Source: HGM13006 sp964518645 (GTDB lineage: Bacteria; Bacillota; Clostridia; Oscillospirales; Oscillospiraceae). From it: a stretch of 18,918 nucleotides of DNA. The notes under the pieces are model-generated. The model was not told where the DNA came from and ran no database searches. It saw only the letters and a program-made list of their open reading frames with translations. The DNA lies in NCBI GenBank assembly GCA_964518645.1, contig CAZFGL010000032.1, positions 1-18,918 of the forward strand. The letters are read 5' to 3'. Made by a program: the position numbers and the translations under genes. The first letter of the stretch is position 1, and each line of letters begins with the position of its first letter. Positions 1 to 7,459 of this stretch are shown in pieces.

Positions 1-2
1 GC

Positions 3-602
3 TTAGACGTGCCGGAGGAGCATTTTTATACCAGTGCCCTTGCCACTGCCGCCTTTCTCCAGGAGCAATCCCCCGGGTGTTCCGCCTTCGTGATCGGAGA
101 GGCTGGTCTGCTCAACGCCCTGTACGATGCAGGAATCACTATGAATGACGTGGATCCTGACTATGTGGTAGTGGGCGAAGGTCACAACTATTCTCTGGAC
201 AGTCTCACGAAGGCCACAAATCTGGTGCTGAAAGGCGCAAAACTGATCGGTGCCAATTCCGACGTCTCCGGCCCCATCGAAAACGGGATCGCCCCCGCCT
301 GCCGGGCTTTGATCGCTCCCATCGAAATGGCCACAGGGACTCAGGCTTATTTTTGCGGCAAGCCTAATCCTCTGATGATGCGTACCGGCCTGAAGCTGCT
401 GGGCTGTCATTCCGCCGAGGCAGTCATGATCGGTGACCGGATGGATACAGATGTGGTATCCGGCCTTGAAAGCGGTATGTCCACTGTACTGGTCATGTCC
501 GGCGTATCCACCAGAGACACTCTGAAAACCTACGCTTACCGTCCCACCATGGTATTAAACGGAGTGGGTGACATACCGGCACTTGCCGCAAAACAGCAAT
601 AA
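3..602 (+). CDS. HAD-family hydrolase, NagD-like phosphatase (5'-partial)
   Basis: This is the C-terminal part of a NagD-type HAD phosphatase (HAD subfamily IIA), cytosolic enzymes that dephosphorylate sugar phosphates, nucleotides or similar small molecules. The frame is open from the window edge (first full codon at 3), so the true start lies outside. A GTG at 9 is only an internal valine codon. The N-terminal DxDGT nucleophile motif is therefore not in view. Visible family landmarks are GANSDVSGP followed by ENGIAPA, then GKPNPLMMRT (lysine of HAD motif III), and IGDRMDTDVVSG (motif IV acidic residues), followed by the usual GMSTVLVMSGVST. The cap domain lies between the missing motif I and the GKPNP segment. 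The substrate cannot be told from sequence. The gene ends in TAA, with a terminator hairpin about 20 bases downstream. Family assignment is confident; the exact substrate is unknown. Confidence 0.9.
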   Translation, partial: LDVPEEHFYTSALATAAFLQEQSPGCSAFVIGEAGLLNALYDAGITMNDVDPDYVVVGEGHNYSLDSLTKATNLVLKGAKLIGANSDVSGPIENGIAPACRALIAPIEMATGTQAYFCGKPNPLMMRTGLKLLGCHSAEAVMIGDRMDTDVVSGLESGMSTVLVMSGVSTRDTLKTYAYRPTMVLNGVGDIPALAAKQQ

Positions 603-624
603 TCGAGTATAAAAAAGTTTTCAG

Positions 625-659
625 CGGGGATACGGGGTATTCCCGTTATATTATTTTTT
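625..659 (+). terminator. Intrinsic terminator after the NagD-like gene
   Basis: A 9-bp stem (625-633 with 637-645, one G-U pair) has a three-base GGG loop. It is followed by a T-rich stretch that ends in six Ts (654-659). It lies just after the TAA at 602 and before the promoter of the next gene, which fits transcription ending here. Confidence 0.6.
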
Positions 660-669
660 CAGTGCAGGA

Positions 670-698
670 TATACACAGAACGTAAGACGTGGTATAAT
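670..698 (+). promoter_or_regulatory. Sigma-A-type promoter with extended -10, upstream of the EamA transporter
   Basis: TATACA (670-675, four of six consensus bases) is separated by 17 bases from TATAAT (693-698), which is preceded by TGG (690-692), an extended -10. Transcription would start near 705, leaving a leader of about 65 bases before the ATG at 771. Confidence 0.7.
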
Positions 699-740
699 TA
701 TCTTCACCAATTGCACACATATCCCCCATGCAAGACGATC

Positions 741-766
741 CAGGAGGGATACCGATCAGGAGGGAT
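741..766 (+). promoter_or_regulatory. Duplicated ribosome binding site before the EamA transporter
   Basis: CAGGAGGGAT occurs twice, at 741-750 and 757-766. The second copy puts AGGAGG (758-763) seven bases before the ATG at 771, ideal spacing, and this decides that start over an upstream in-frame TTG at 711. The first copy is not placed for any clear start and looks like a small duplication. Confidence 0.6.
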
Positions 767-770
767 CATT

Positions 771-1634
771 ATGTGGATCATTTTCGCCTTCGGCTCTGCA
801 CTGCTGGCAGGACTGACGTCTATTCTGGCAAAATGCGGTATCCGGAAAACCGACTCTACCGTCGCCACAGCCATCCGCACCATTGTGGTACTCGCTTTCT
901 CATGGCTTATGGTATTTGTGGTTGGCTCTCAGGGACAGATCCGTAATATCGATGGAAAAACACTGTTGTTTTTAATTCTGTCCGGTCTTGCCACCGGTGG
1001 CAGCTGGCTGTGTTACTTCAAGGCGCTCCAGTTGGGAGACATCAACAAAGTCGTTCCCATTGACAAGTCCAGCACCATTTTGACCATTGTACTGGCCTTC
1101 GTATTTCTCCACGAGGGAATCAATCTGCCCAAGATCATCGGCGTTATCCTCATTGCCGCAGGTACCTTCCTGATGATCGAAAAAAAGGACGCCCCCTCTG
1201 CCAAATCCAGAGGTACCGGCTGGCTGATTTATGCCGTCGGCTCGGCGCTTTTCGCCAGTCTGACTTCCATCCTTGGCAAGGTGGGGATTTCCGGGGTAGA
1301 ATCCAACCTGGGCACAGCCATCCGCACCGGCGTGGTTCTGGTTATGGCCTGGGTTATGGTGTTCGCCACCGGAAAGCAGCACGCCGTTCGGGATATCCCC
1401 AAAAAAGAGCTGGGCTTTATCTGTCTTTCCGGCCTTGCAACCGGTGGCAGCTGGCTCTGTTATTACAAGGCTTTACAGGATGGTCTGGCCAGCGTGGTTG
1501 TTCCCATTGACAAGCTGAGTATTCTGGTCACCATTGGTTTTTCCTATGTGGTATTCCACGAACGCCTCTCCAGAAAATCCGCCGCAGGCCTTGTGTCAAT
1601 CGTAGCAGGCACACTGGTTATGCTGATTTCCTGA
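771..1634 (+). CDS. EamA/DMT family transporter, tandem fusion of two COG2510-like halves
   Basis: This is a 287-residue integral membrane protein of the drug/metabolite transporter superfamily (EamA fold), expected to have ten helices. Its substrate cannot be predicted. It consists of two homologous halves, residues 2-136 and 151-285, joined by a short polar linker (about 138-150, EKKDAPSAKSRGTG). The halves align without gaps at an offset of 149 residues, and by my hand count about 72 of 135 positions are identical. Shared blocks include LTSIL, TAIRT, SGLATGGSWLCY, KALQ and VVPIDK. COG2510 proteins are normally single half-length membrane proteins of about 140 residues, so this looks like a fused pair. 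The start at 771 is supported by AGGAGG seven bases upstream. The gene has its own promoter and terminator and faces the YibE/F gene tail to tail. Assignment to EamA is confident; the role is unknown. Confidence 0.9.
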   Translation: MWIIFAFGSALLAGLTSILAKCGIRKTDSTVATAIRTIVVLAFSWLMVFVVGSQGQIRNIDGKTLLFLILSGLATGGSWLCYFKALQLGDINKVVPIDKSSTILTIVLAFVFLHEGINLPKIIGVILIAAGTFLMIEKKDAPSAKSRGTGWLIYAVGSALFASLTSILGKVGISGVESNLGTAIRTGVVLVMAWVMVFATGKQHAVRDIPKKELGFICLSGLATGGSWLCYYKALQDGLASVVVPIDKLSILVTIGFSYVVFHERLSRKSAAGLVSIVAGTLVMLIS

Positions 1635-1641
1635 TAGTTTA

Positions 1642-1681
1642 ACTCCCGGTATCCCGCCAAACACGGATACCGGGAGTTTTT
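1642..1681 (+). terminator. Intrinsic terminator of the EamA transporter gene
   Basis: A perfect 13-bp stem (1642-1654 with 1665-1677) has a ten-base loop, followed by a run of Ts to 1681. The last bases overlap the stop codon of the convergent YibE/F gene. Read from the other strand the hairpin lacks a clear T tract, so it is mainly a plus-strand terminator. Confidence 0.85.
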
Positions 1682-2795
1682 ACTTTCGTGTCAGCATCCA
1701 ACCGGCACACAGCGCGGTAAAGGGTGCCACACTGACCAGCCCAAAGGAGCCAACCACTGTGTGGATCATCTCAGCTGCCACATATTTATAATTGAATATA
1801 TGCTCCACCGGAGTTCCCTGCGCCATAAAAACCATCAGCAGCGCAATATATCCTCCGGAGTAAGCCAGCAGCAGGGTTGTCGTCATGGTTCCCATAGCAG
1901 CCCGTCCCACATTCATGCCGGACTTTACAGCCTCTCCGGGGCGAATATCCGGCTTTTTCTGCACCACCTCATGAACTGCGGAGGTAATGTCCACCGCAAG
2001 ATCCATAACCGCTCCGGAGGATCCCAGAAAAATAGACGCCATAAAGATCCGGGTCAGGTTCAGATCCTGATACCCCGCATACAAAAGGCTCTCAGAATAC
2101 GCCATAACTGCACCGTGAATCTTAAACATGTCTGTGAACAGGATTCCCAGAATACAGGTCACCAGGATCCCCAGGAATGATCCGCTCACCGCTGCGGCAC
2201 ATCTCCGGTCGAAGCCATAGACCAGCGCAATGATAAACGTAGTCAGAAGCAGGGTAATCCCAATGCCCACCCAGATTGGGTTGTACCCTTTCAGATACAG
2301 TGGCACCAGCAGTTTCCATATGGCCAGCACCGTCAGGACAAAGGACAAAATGGCCCGGATCCCCGTCCGCCCCGCAAACAGGATCAAAAATGCCACAAAC
2401 ACCCCGGCCAGCAGCAATTCACTGGACACCCCAAAGTGATCAATCATGGTGACATGAAGAAGTTCCTCCCCGTTGCTGCTGATAACCACCTGTGCCTTGT
2501 CCCCGGGAGAGAACAGCTTATCCTGCTCCAATGATCCCTGCAACAGATTGACCGCCACAGCGGACTGTCCCCTGTATGCACCATTGAGAAATACCACCTC
2601 ACAGCGCTGCTCTCCTGAACGCACCAATCCCGTATCCACGATCGCAGAATTATCCACCGCTGTGACCCGGGCCACACACCGTTCCGCTTCCTGATACTGA
2701 ACGGCGCCTTCATATCCTGTAGGGATCAGAAGCAGCAGGATGATTGCCAGCACACAGGCCAGCATTGGGGCATAATATCTCATTTTATCTTTCAT
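1680..2795 (-). CDS. YibE/F family membrane protein
   Basis: This is a 371-residue polytopic membrane protein of the YibE/F-like family, whose biochemical role is not established. A first hydrophobic segment (about residues 8-25) is followed by a mainly polar, probably extracytoplasmic domain (about 30-122) with two cysteines (40 and 65). About seven hydrophobic segments follow, between residues 126 and 368. The family hallmark LGSSGAVMDLAVDITSAVHE lies at about 258-276. I chose the ATG at 2795, which has GGAG eight bases upstream. A longer frame starting at 2843 would have to translate through the terminator hairpin of the phosphatase gene and lacks a good ribosome binding site. The gene lies directly downstream of the alkaline phosphatase gene, separated by that terminator, and I see no clear promoter of its own, so it may depend on readthrough. 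Family assignment is confident; function is unknown. Confidence 0.85.
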   Translation of the reverse strand: MKDKMRYYAPMLACVLAIILLLLIPTGYEGAVQYQEAERCVARVTAVDNSAIVDTGLVRSGEQRCEVVFLNGAYRGQSAVAVNLLQGSLEQDKLFSPGDKAQVVISSNGEELLHVTMIDHFGVSSELLLAGVFVAFLILFAGRTGIRAILSFVLTVLAIWKLLVPLYLKGYNPIWVGIGITLLLTTFIIALVYGFDRRCAAAVSGSFLGILVTCILGILFTDMFKIHGAVMAYSESLLYAGYQDLNLTRIFMASIFLGSSGAVMDLAVDITSAVHEVVQKKPDIRPGEAVKSGMNVGRAAMGTMTTTLLLAYSGGYIALLMVFMAQGTPVEHIFNYKYVAAEMIHTVVGSFGLVSVAPFTALCAGWMLTRK

Positions 2796-2810
2796 GATTG
2801 TGTCTCCAAT

Positions 2811-2838
2811 AAAAAGCACCCCTGCCGAGGCAGGGGTG
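2811..2838 (-). terminator. Intrinsic terminator between the phosphatase and YibE/F genes
   Basis: Read on the minus strand, CACCCCTGCC and GGCAGGGGTG form a 10-bp inverted repeat (2838-2817) with a very small loop, so the inner pair probably opens. It is followed by C and five Ts (2815-2811). It starts 12 bases after the phosphatase stop. The YibE/F ribosome binding site begins only a few bases beyond the T tract. Confidence 0.85.
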
Positions 2839-2850
2839 TTCATTTCTCAT

Positions 2851-4470
2851 TTACTGTACATGAAGCATTTCTGCCAGCTTATTGAATATTTCCGTATTGT
2901 CATAGTAGCCATTGAATGCATCCGCATTGACACCCTCTGTCAGCACCGCTACAGGCAGTCCGGTGTGGCTGTAAGAGGTAAAGGAGATACCGGACTTGTT
3001 GTTCAGAATATGGGTCAGTGTCACAGAGAGGGGATCATAAGTACCGTACATCACATACTCAGCCTGAGCATCCTCCCCGGTCTCGGTGCCGTTAATGCTC
3101 TTTTCAAAGGCGGTACGCAGCTGTTCCAGCTCGTAGGGGGTCAGAACCAGTTTGTCTCCTTCCTCGCCCTCTGCTTTCAGACCGAAGAGTTCTTCGATAT
3201 CTGCCAGTGCTTCCTCAAAGGTGGAACCGTTTTCCTTGTAAGCAGCGGTATACTCATCGTCAAACTTCTGGAAGGAGATCTTCTGATTGTTCAGCAGGGT
3301 CAGATAGGTATCATAATCGGTACCTGCAAAACCGATGGTAAGTCCGCCGGTCTCATGGTCGCCGGTAACCAGGATCAGGGTTTCCTCGGGGTGTTCCTTT
3401 GCAAAATCAATGGCAACCTGCACTGCATCTGCCAGTGCAATGGTATCGTGGATGGTGGAGGCTGCATCGTTGGCGTGGCAAGCCCAGTCAATTTTGCCGC
3501 CTTCGCACATCATGAAGAAGCCCTTGTCGTTATCCAGCACTTCAATGCCTTTTTCCACATAGTCTGCAAGAGACCACATATCTTCGGTGCGGTCGATTTC
3601 ATAGGCCATTGCGTCAGAATCCGCAAGATCCTCGTCGATCAGAATCACCTTTCCGGAATCAGCGGTGACTGCCTCTGCGTCCTCGTTGGTAAAGGTTACG
3701 GTATAGCCTGCCTCTTCCGCCAGATCATAAAGATTGGGCCGAGGGTTCTCCTTGTCGTTGCCTTCCACCTTTTTCAGGCCACCACCTGCAAAGTACTCAA
3801 AGCCGGAAGCTACCAGTTCTTCACCGATCTCATAATAATTGTTTCTGCTGACCTGATGGGCATAGAAGGCCGCAGGGGTCGCATGGTTCAGGTTGACAGA
3901 AGAGATGATACCCACCTTCATGCCCAGCTGCTCGTGAATCTTTTCCGTAATCATCTCAAAGGATTCTGTCCCGGTAACATCCACATTGATGCTGCCGGAG
4001 TAGGTCTTGCGGCCGGTGGAGATGGAGGTCGCCGTGGAGGCAGAATCCGGTGCAAAGGAATTTGCATCATAGGTAACTGCGGAGCCAACACCCTCAAATT
4101 TCATAAAGTTCAAATACTCGGGGCCATCCAGTGTAGCCCCCTGATTGTCGTCCAGACTGGGCTGGGCCATAAAATAATCCTCATCATTCTGAGCACCCAG
4201 ATAGTCAGCAGTGGACTGGATCTGAGGATAACTCATGCCGTCACCGATAAACAGAAATACATACTTAGGCGCAGATACTGTCTCTGCATCCTCCGCAGAA
4301 ACCTCCGGTACTGCTTCGACAGGTGTCCCTTCTGCCACCGCCATGGTGGGAGAAGCAGGGGTGGATACCGTATCCCCCACGGACACACCGGACTGATCAT
4401 TCGTACCGCATCCTGCAAAAACGCCCAGGATCATACACAATGCAAGCAGTAACGCCAATGTTTTTTTCAT
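2851..4470 (-). CDS. phoA: Alkaline phosphatase, secreted lipoprotein
   Basis: This is a 539-residue metal-dependent alkaline phosphatase that would release phosphate from phosphomonoesters outside the membrane. The N terminus is a lipoprotein signal (hydrophobic residues 4-20, lipid-modified Cys21 in VFAGC), followed by a Ser/Thr/Ala/Glu-rich tether to about residue 67. By comparison with E. coli PhoA, the active site is complete. Asp77 (IGDGMS), nucleophile Ser143 (PDSASTA), Thr198, Glu323, Asp328, His332 (in EGGKIDWACHAND), Asp371-His372 (TGDHETGG) and His502 (SHTGLPV) match the two-zinc, one-magnesium ligand set. The segment 390-475 is a longer insert before the final histidine. The ATG at 4470 has GGAGG ten bases upstream; an upstream in-frame extension lacks a signal-like start. 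It is divergent from a ZIP metal transporter. The family is certain; the symbol is used in the broad sense. Confidence 0.92.
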   Translation of the reverse strand: MKKTLALLLALCMILGVFAGCGTNDQSGVSVGDTVSTPASPTMAVAEGTPVEAVPEVSAEDAETVSAPKYVFLFIGDGMSYPQIQSTADYLGAQNDEDYFMAQPSLDDNQGATLDGPEYLNFMKFEGVGSAVTYDANSFAPDSASTATSISTGRKTYSGSINVDVTGTESFEMITEKIHEQLGMKVGIISSVNLNHATPAAFYAHQVSRNNYYEIGEELVASGFEYFAGGGLKKVEGNDKENPRPNLYDLAEEAGYTVTFTNEDAEAVTADSGKVILIDEDLADSDAMAYEIDRTEDMWSLADYVEKGIEVLDNDKGFFMMCEGGKIDWACHANDAASTIHDTIALADAVQVAIDFAKEHPEETLILVTGDHETGGLTIGFAGTDYDTYLTLLNNQKISFQKFDDEYTAAYKENGSTFEEALADIEELFGLKAEGEEGDKLVLTPYELEQLRTAFEKSINGTETGEDAQAEYVMYGTYDPLSVTLTHILNNKSGISFTSYSHTGLPVAVLTEGVNADAFNGYYDNTEIFNKLAEMLHVQ

Positions 4471-4527
4471 ATTTGGTTTTCCTCCGTTTGTATCTTGGAT
4501 TTTTGCTTGTGCCTTCGCACGTCTCCA

Positions 4528-4556
4528 AGTATACGGGGAAAATGTAAAATCTGAAA
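4528..4556 (-). promoter_or_regulatory. Candidate promoter of the alkaline phosphatase gene
   Basis: On the minus strand a good -10 hexamer TATACT (4533-4528) lies 17 bases from TTTCAG (4556-4551), a poor -35 match. A start near 4520 would give a leader of about 50 bases. TTTACA (4549-4544) and TTTACC lie nearby, resembling PhoP-type half sites, but their spacing (23 bases) is not the regular 11. Activator dependence is only a guess. Confidence 0.35.
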
Positions 4557-4633
4557 CCCGGCGCAGGTAAAACAATCTTCAAGTTTTGATAAAACAATTT
4601 CCCCACCGTTGCCCGTGATTCCGCTCCATTTTT

Positions 4634-4663
4634 AATTGCAAACTGTATACTCCGTTTCAAATT
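4634..4663. promoter_or_regulatory. Imperfect inverted repeat, candidate operator, in the phosphatase/ZIP intergenic region
   Basis: AATTGCAAAC (4634-4643) and GTTTCAAATT (4654-4663) are inverted copies matching at eight of ten positions, with a ten-base centre containing GTATAC. The site is 44 bases before the ZIP start codon. Size and symmetry fit a dimeric repressor site, but it does not match a Zur or Fur box that I can recognise. Confidence 0.3.
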
Positions 4664-4706
4664 TCTCATACTATATCTTAACTATGCTTCTGTGGAGGTC
4701 ATGACT

Positions 4707-5480
4707 ATGGCAACTGTCTTCCCGGGGATCATGCTTCCCTTTCTCGGCACCCTTCTGGGAGCAGGGTGCGTATTCTTTTTCAGAAATCCGCTCCGGAACC
4801 GGGTACAGCAGGCTCTTACCGGTTTTGCAGCCGGTGTCATGGTTGCCGCCTCTGTATGGAGTTTGATACTCCCGGCTCTAAAGCAGCTTCCGGAGCCGGG
4901 CGGTGTGTTTTCCGCAGCGGGAGGTTTCTGGTGCGGGATCCTGTTTCTTCTGGCATTGGATCGAATCATTCCCCATCTTCACCGTTACAGCGTACAGCCG
5001 GAGGGACTCCCCGCAGGACTTGGACGAAGTACCATGCTGATGTTGGCAGTGACTCTCCATAATCTTCCGGAGGGCATGGCCGTAGGGGCCGTCTATGGCG
5101 GACTGCTCGCAGAGGGAAGTGATATGACCGCCACCGGTGCCTTGACCCTTGCGCTGGGGATCGCCATTCAGAACTTTCCGGAGGGTGCCATTATTTCCAT
5201 GCCTCTGAAAAGCGAAGGGATGAACAGAGGCCGTGCATTCCTCTTCGGGGCTCTGTCCGGGATCGTGGAACCCCTCGGGGCAATTATAACCATCCTGGCC
5301 TCCCGGCTGATACTCCCCCTGCTCCCCTGTTTTCTATGCTTTGCCGCGGGCGCAATGGTATATGTGGTTGTGGAGGAATTGATCCCGGAGATGTCCGCCG
5401 GACGCCACTCCAATGTGGGCACGGTCTTTTTCGCCGTTGGGTTCACCTTGATGATGGTGTTGGATGTGGCACTTGGCTGA
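4707..5480 (+). CDS. ZIP family metal transporter (GufA/ZupT type)
   Basis: This 257-residue integral membrane protein belongs to the ZIP family, which brings Zn2+ and sometimes other divalent metals such as Fe or Mn into the cytoplasm. Several hydrophobic helices are evident. The two metal-site helices carry the hallmark motifs HNLPEGMAVG (residues 118-127) and NFPEGAIISMPL (156-167), and a later helix carries VVEELIPE (221-228). The long His-rich cytoplasmic loop of many eukaryotic members is absent; the short loop here contains only His90 and His92. I chose ATG 4707 because GGAGG (4694-4698) sits eight bases before it, whereas ATG 4701 is only two bases from that site and GTG 4692 overlaps it. 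It is divergent from the zinc-dependent alkaline phosphatase across 236 bases. No clear intrinsic terminator follows. Family is secure; metal specificity is not. Confidence 0.9.
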   Translation: MATVFPGIMLPFLGTLLGAGCVFFFRNPLRNRVQQALTGFAAGVMVAASVWSLILPALKQLPEPGGVFSAAGGFWCGILFLLALDRIIPHLHRYSVQPEGLPAGLGRSTMLMLAVTLHNLPEGMAVGAVYGGLLAEGSDMTATGALTLALGIAIQNFPEGAIISMPLKSEGMNRGRAFLFGALSGIVEPLGAIITILASRLILPLLPCFLCFAAGAMVYVVVEELIPEMSAGRHSNVGTVFFAVGFTLMMVLDVALG

Positions 5481-5532
5481 GCGGATACGGCCGCCAAATT
5501 CGGAATCTTTTCACAACAGGATGATTTTCTTG

Positions 5533-5561
5533 TGTACAGAACGGTTTTTCTGTGTTAGAAT
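5533..5561 (+). promoter_or_regulatory. Sigma-A-type promoter of argS
   Basis: TGTACA (5533-5538, four of six) and TAGAAT (5556-5561, five of six) are separated by 17 bases, with TGT forming an extended -10. A start near 5568 gives a leader of about 45 bases, too short for a T-box, so no tRNA-sensing leader is expected for this synthetase gene. Confidence 0.6.
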
Positions 5562-5612
5562 AGGTTGTTATGATTTTACAGAATGAATATATATGTGAAA
5601 GGAATCGCCAAC

Positions 5613-7382
5613 ATGGAAAAACTCATTGATTTGATTTCCCAGCAGGTATCTGCGGCCTTTGCCGATGCCGGTTATGACGCTTCTTACGGTCAGGTTTCCG
5701 TTTCCGGTCGTCCGGATCTGTGTGAATACCAGTGCAACGGCAGTCTCCGTGCAACCAAGGTTTATAAAAAGGCCCCCATTATGATCGCAGAAGAGATCGC
5801 AGAGAAGCTGAAGGACAACAGCGCCTTTATTAATGTAGAGGCAGTGAAGCCCGGCTTTATCAACCTCCGTCTGAATCCGGAGTTTGTTGCGTCCTATCTG
5901 AACCAGATGGCTGCTGCAAAGAAGTTTGGCCTTCAGGAGGAGGCTAAGCCCAAGACCGTTGTGATTGACTACGGCGGAGCAAACGTCGCAAAGCCCCTGC
6001 ATGTGGGACACATCCGTCCTGCCATTATCGGTGAAGCGGTTAAGCGGATCGAGCGTTATTTCGGCAATCAGGTGATCGGTGACGTACATCTGGGAGACTG
6101 GGGTCTTCAGATGGGTCTGATCATTGAGGGCATCCGGGATTCTCAGCCGGAGCTGCCCTATTTTGACCCCAATTTCACCGGTGAATATCCCTCTGAGCCT
6201 CCCTTTACCATCAGCGAGCTGGAGCAGATCTATCCTGCCGCTTCCGCTCGCAGCAAGGAAGACCCCGAGTTCTCCGCCCGTGCCCATGAAGCAACCCTGA
6301 AGCTTCAGCAGGGCCAGCGGGGCTATATGGCCATCTGGCAGCACGTTATGAATGTTTCTGTTGCTGACCTGAAGAAAAACTACGCCAATCTGAACGTGGA
6401 CTTTGACCTCTGGAAGGGCGAAAGCGACGCAGAGCCTTATATCGCTGGCATGGTGCAGCGTCTCAAGGACGGTGGTTACGCCCAGGAGAGCCAGGGTGCA
6501 CTTGTGGTAAACGTTCAGGAGGAAGGGGACAAGCAGGAGATTCCCCCCTGCATTATTCTGAAATCCGACGGTGCCACCCTTTACGCCACCACTGACCTTG
6601 CCACACTGGTACAGCGTGAAGAGGACTACCATCCCGACAAGGTTCTCTATGTGGTTGACAAGCGTCAGGCACTCCACTTCGAGCAGGTTTTCCGTACCGC
6701 CAAGAAGTCCGGTATCATTCGTCCCGAGACCCGGCTCCAGTTCCTGGGCTTCGGCACCATGAACGGCAAGGACGGCAAGCCCTTCAAGACCCGTTCCGGC
6801 GGTGTCATGCGTCTGGAATACCTGATCTCCGAGATCACTGACACGGTTAAGGCCAGAATTCTTGAAAACAACATCATCACCGGCGATGCCGTGGATGAGA
6901 TCGCAGGCATCATTGCTGTGGCCGCCCTGAAATACGGTGACCTGAGTAACCTCGCCACCAAGGACTACGCCTTTGACATGGAGCGTTTTTCCTCCTTTGA
7001 AGGAAACACCGGCCCCTACATTCTTTATACCATCGTGCGGATCAAGTCTATTCTCTCCAAGTATGCAGAGAAAATGGGCGCCATGCCGGAGACTCTGACC
7101 ATCCTGCCTCCCCAGAACCAGCTGGAAAAGGATCTGATGCTCCAGATCTCCCGTTTCGCAGACAACCTCTTCCTCGCCTACCGGGATACTCAGCCCAATG
7201 TGGTCTGCTCCTACATCTATGATCTGTGCGGTGCAGTAAACCGGTTCTACCATGAGACCCGCATCCTTACAGAAGCTGATTCCGAAAAGCAGCAGGGTTA
7301 TATTGCCCTTATCACACTGGTAAAGAATGTTCTGGAGACCTGCATTGATCTCCTCGGCTTTGAAGCTCCTGAAAAAATGTAA
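5613..7382 (+). CDS. argS: Arginine--tRNA ligase
   Basis: This 589-residue class I aminoacyl-tRNA synthetase attaches arginine to tRNA-Arg in the cytoplasm. The N-terminal ArgRS-specific domain (about 1-110) is followed by the Rossmann catalytic core, with GGANVAKPLHVGH (HIGH-type signature HVGH at 130-133) and the typical GDVHLGDWGLQMG. The KMSKS loop is replaced by MNGKDGKPFKTR (383-394), as in many ArgRS enzymes. The C-terminal anticodon-binding helical domain contains FEGNTGPYILYT. Length fits the family. I chose ATG 5613 because AAAGGAA lies eight bases before it; ATG 5583 would add ten residues without a ribosome binding site. It appears to be a single-gene unit between the promoter at 5533 and the terminator at 7389. 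Confidence 0.97.
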   Translation: MEKLIDLISQQVSAAFADAGYDASYGQVSVSGRPDLCEYQCNGSLRATKVYKKAPIMIAEEIAEKLKDNSAFINVEAVKPGFINLRLNPEFVASYLNQMAAAKKFGLQEEAKPKTVVIDYGGANVAKPLHVGHIRPAIIGEAVKRIERYFGNQVIGDVHLGDWGLQMGLIIEGIRDSQPELPYFDPNFTGEYPSEPPFTISELEQIYPAASARSKEDPEFSARAHEATLKLQQGQRGYMAIWQHVMNVSVADLKKNYANLNVDFDLWKGESDAEPYIAGMVQRLKDGGYAQESQGALVVNVQEEGDKQEIPPCIILKSDGATLYATTDLATLVQREEDYHPDKVLYVVDKRQALHFEQVFRTAKKSGIIRPETRLQFLGFGTMNGKDGKPFKTRSGGVMRLEYLISEITDTVKARILENNIITGDAVDEIAGIIAVAALKYGDLSNLATKDYAFDMERFSSFEGNTGPYILYTIVRIKSILSKYAEKMGAMPETLTILPPQNQLEKDLMLQISRFADNLFLAYRDTQPNVVCSYIYDLCGAVNRFYHETRILTEADSEKQQGYIALITLVKNVLETCIDLLGFEAPEKM

Positions 7383-7388
7383 TTTCCC

Positions 7389-7418
7389 GCCCTGCCTCCC
7401 GGAGGCAGGGCTTTTTTT
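7389..7418 (+). terminator. Intrinsic terminator of argS
   Basis: A GC-rich stem (GCCCTGCC at 7389-7396 with GGCAGGGC at 7404-7411, extendable inward by two pairs) is followed by seven Ts (7412-7418). It begins seven bases after the argS stop. Confidence 0.92.
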
Positions 7419-7459
7419 ACTCCTTTTTGCGCTTTCTACTTTTTTTATCCGATATGATG

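Noticed and set aside
2794..4452. A 552-codon plus-strand open frame opposite the alkaline phosphatase gene
   Set aside because: The minus-strand gene has all catalytic residues, a signal peptide and a ribosome binding site; the plus-strand translation has no family features and a low-complexity Ile/Gly/Cys composition.
4543..4575. PhoP box controlling the alkaline phosphatase gene
   Set aside because: TTTACA and TTTACC are present, but only two half sites are seen, at 23-base spacing rather than repeated 11-base spacing, so this is not enough to call a Pho box.
5481..5532. Terminator after the ZIP gene
   Set aside because: Only very short GC complementarity (such as GCGG/CCGC at 5480-5494) is seen, with no proper T tract, so I did not call one.
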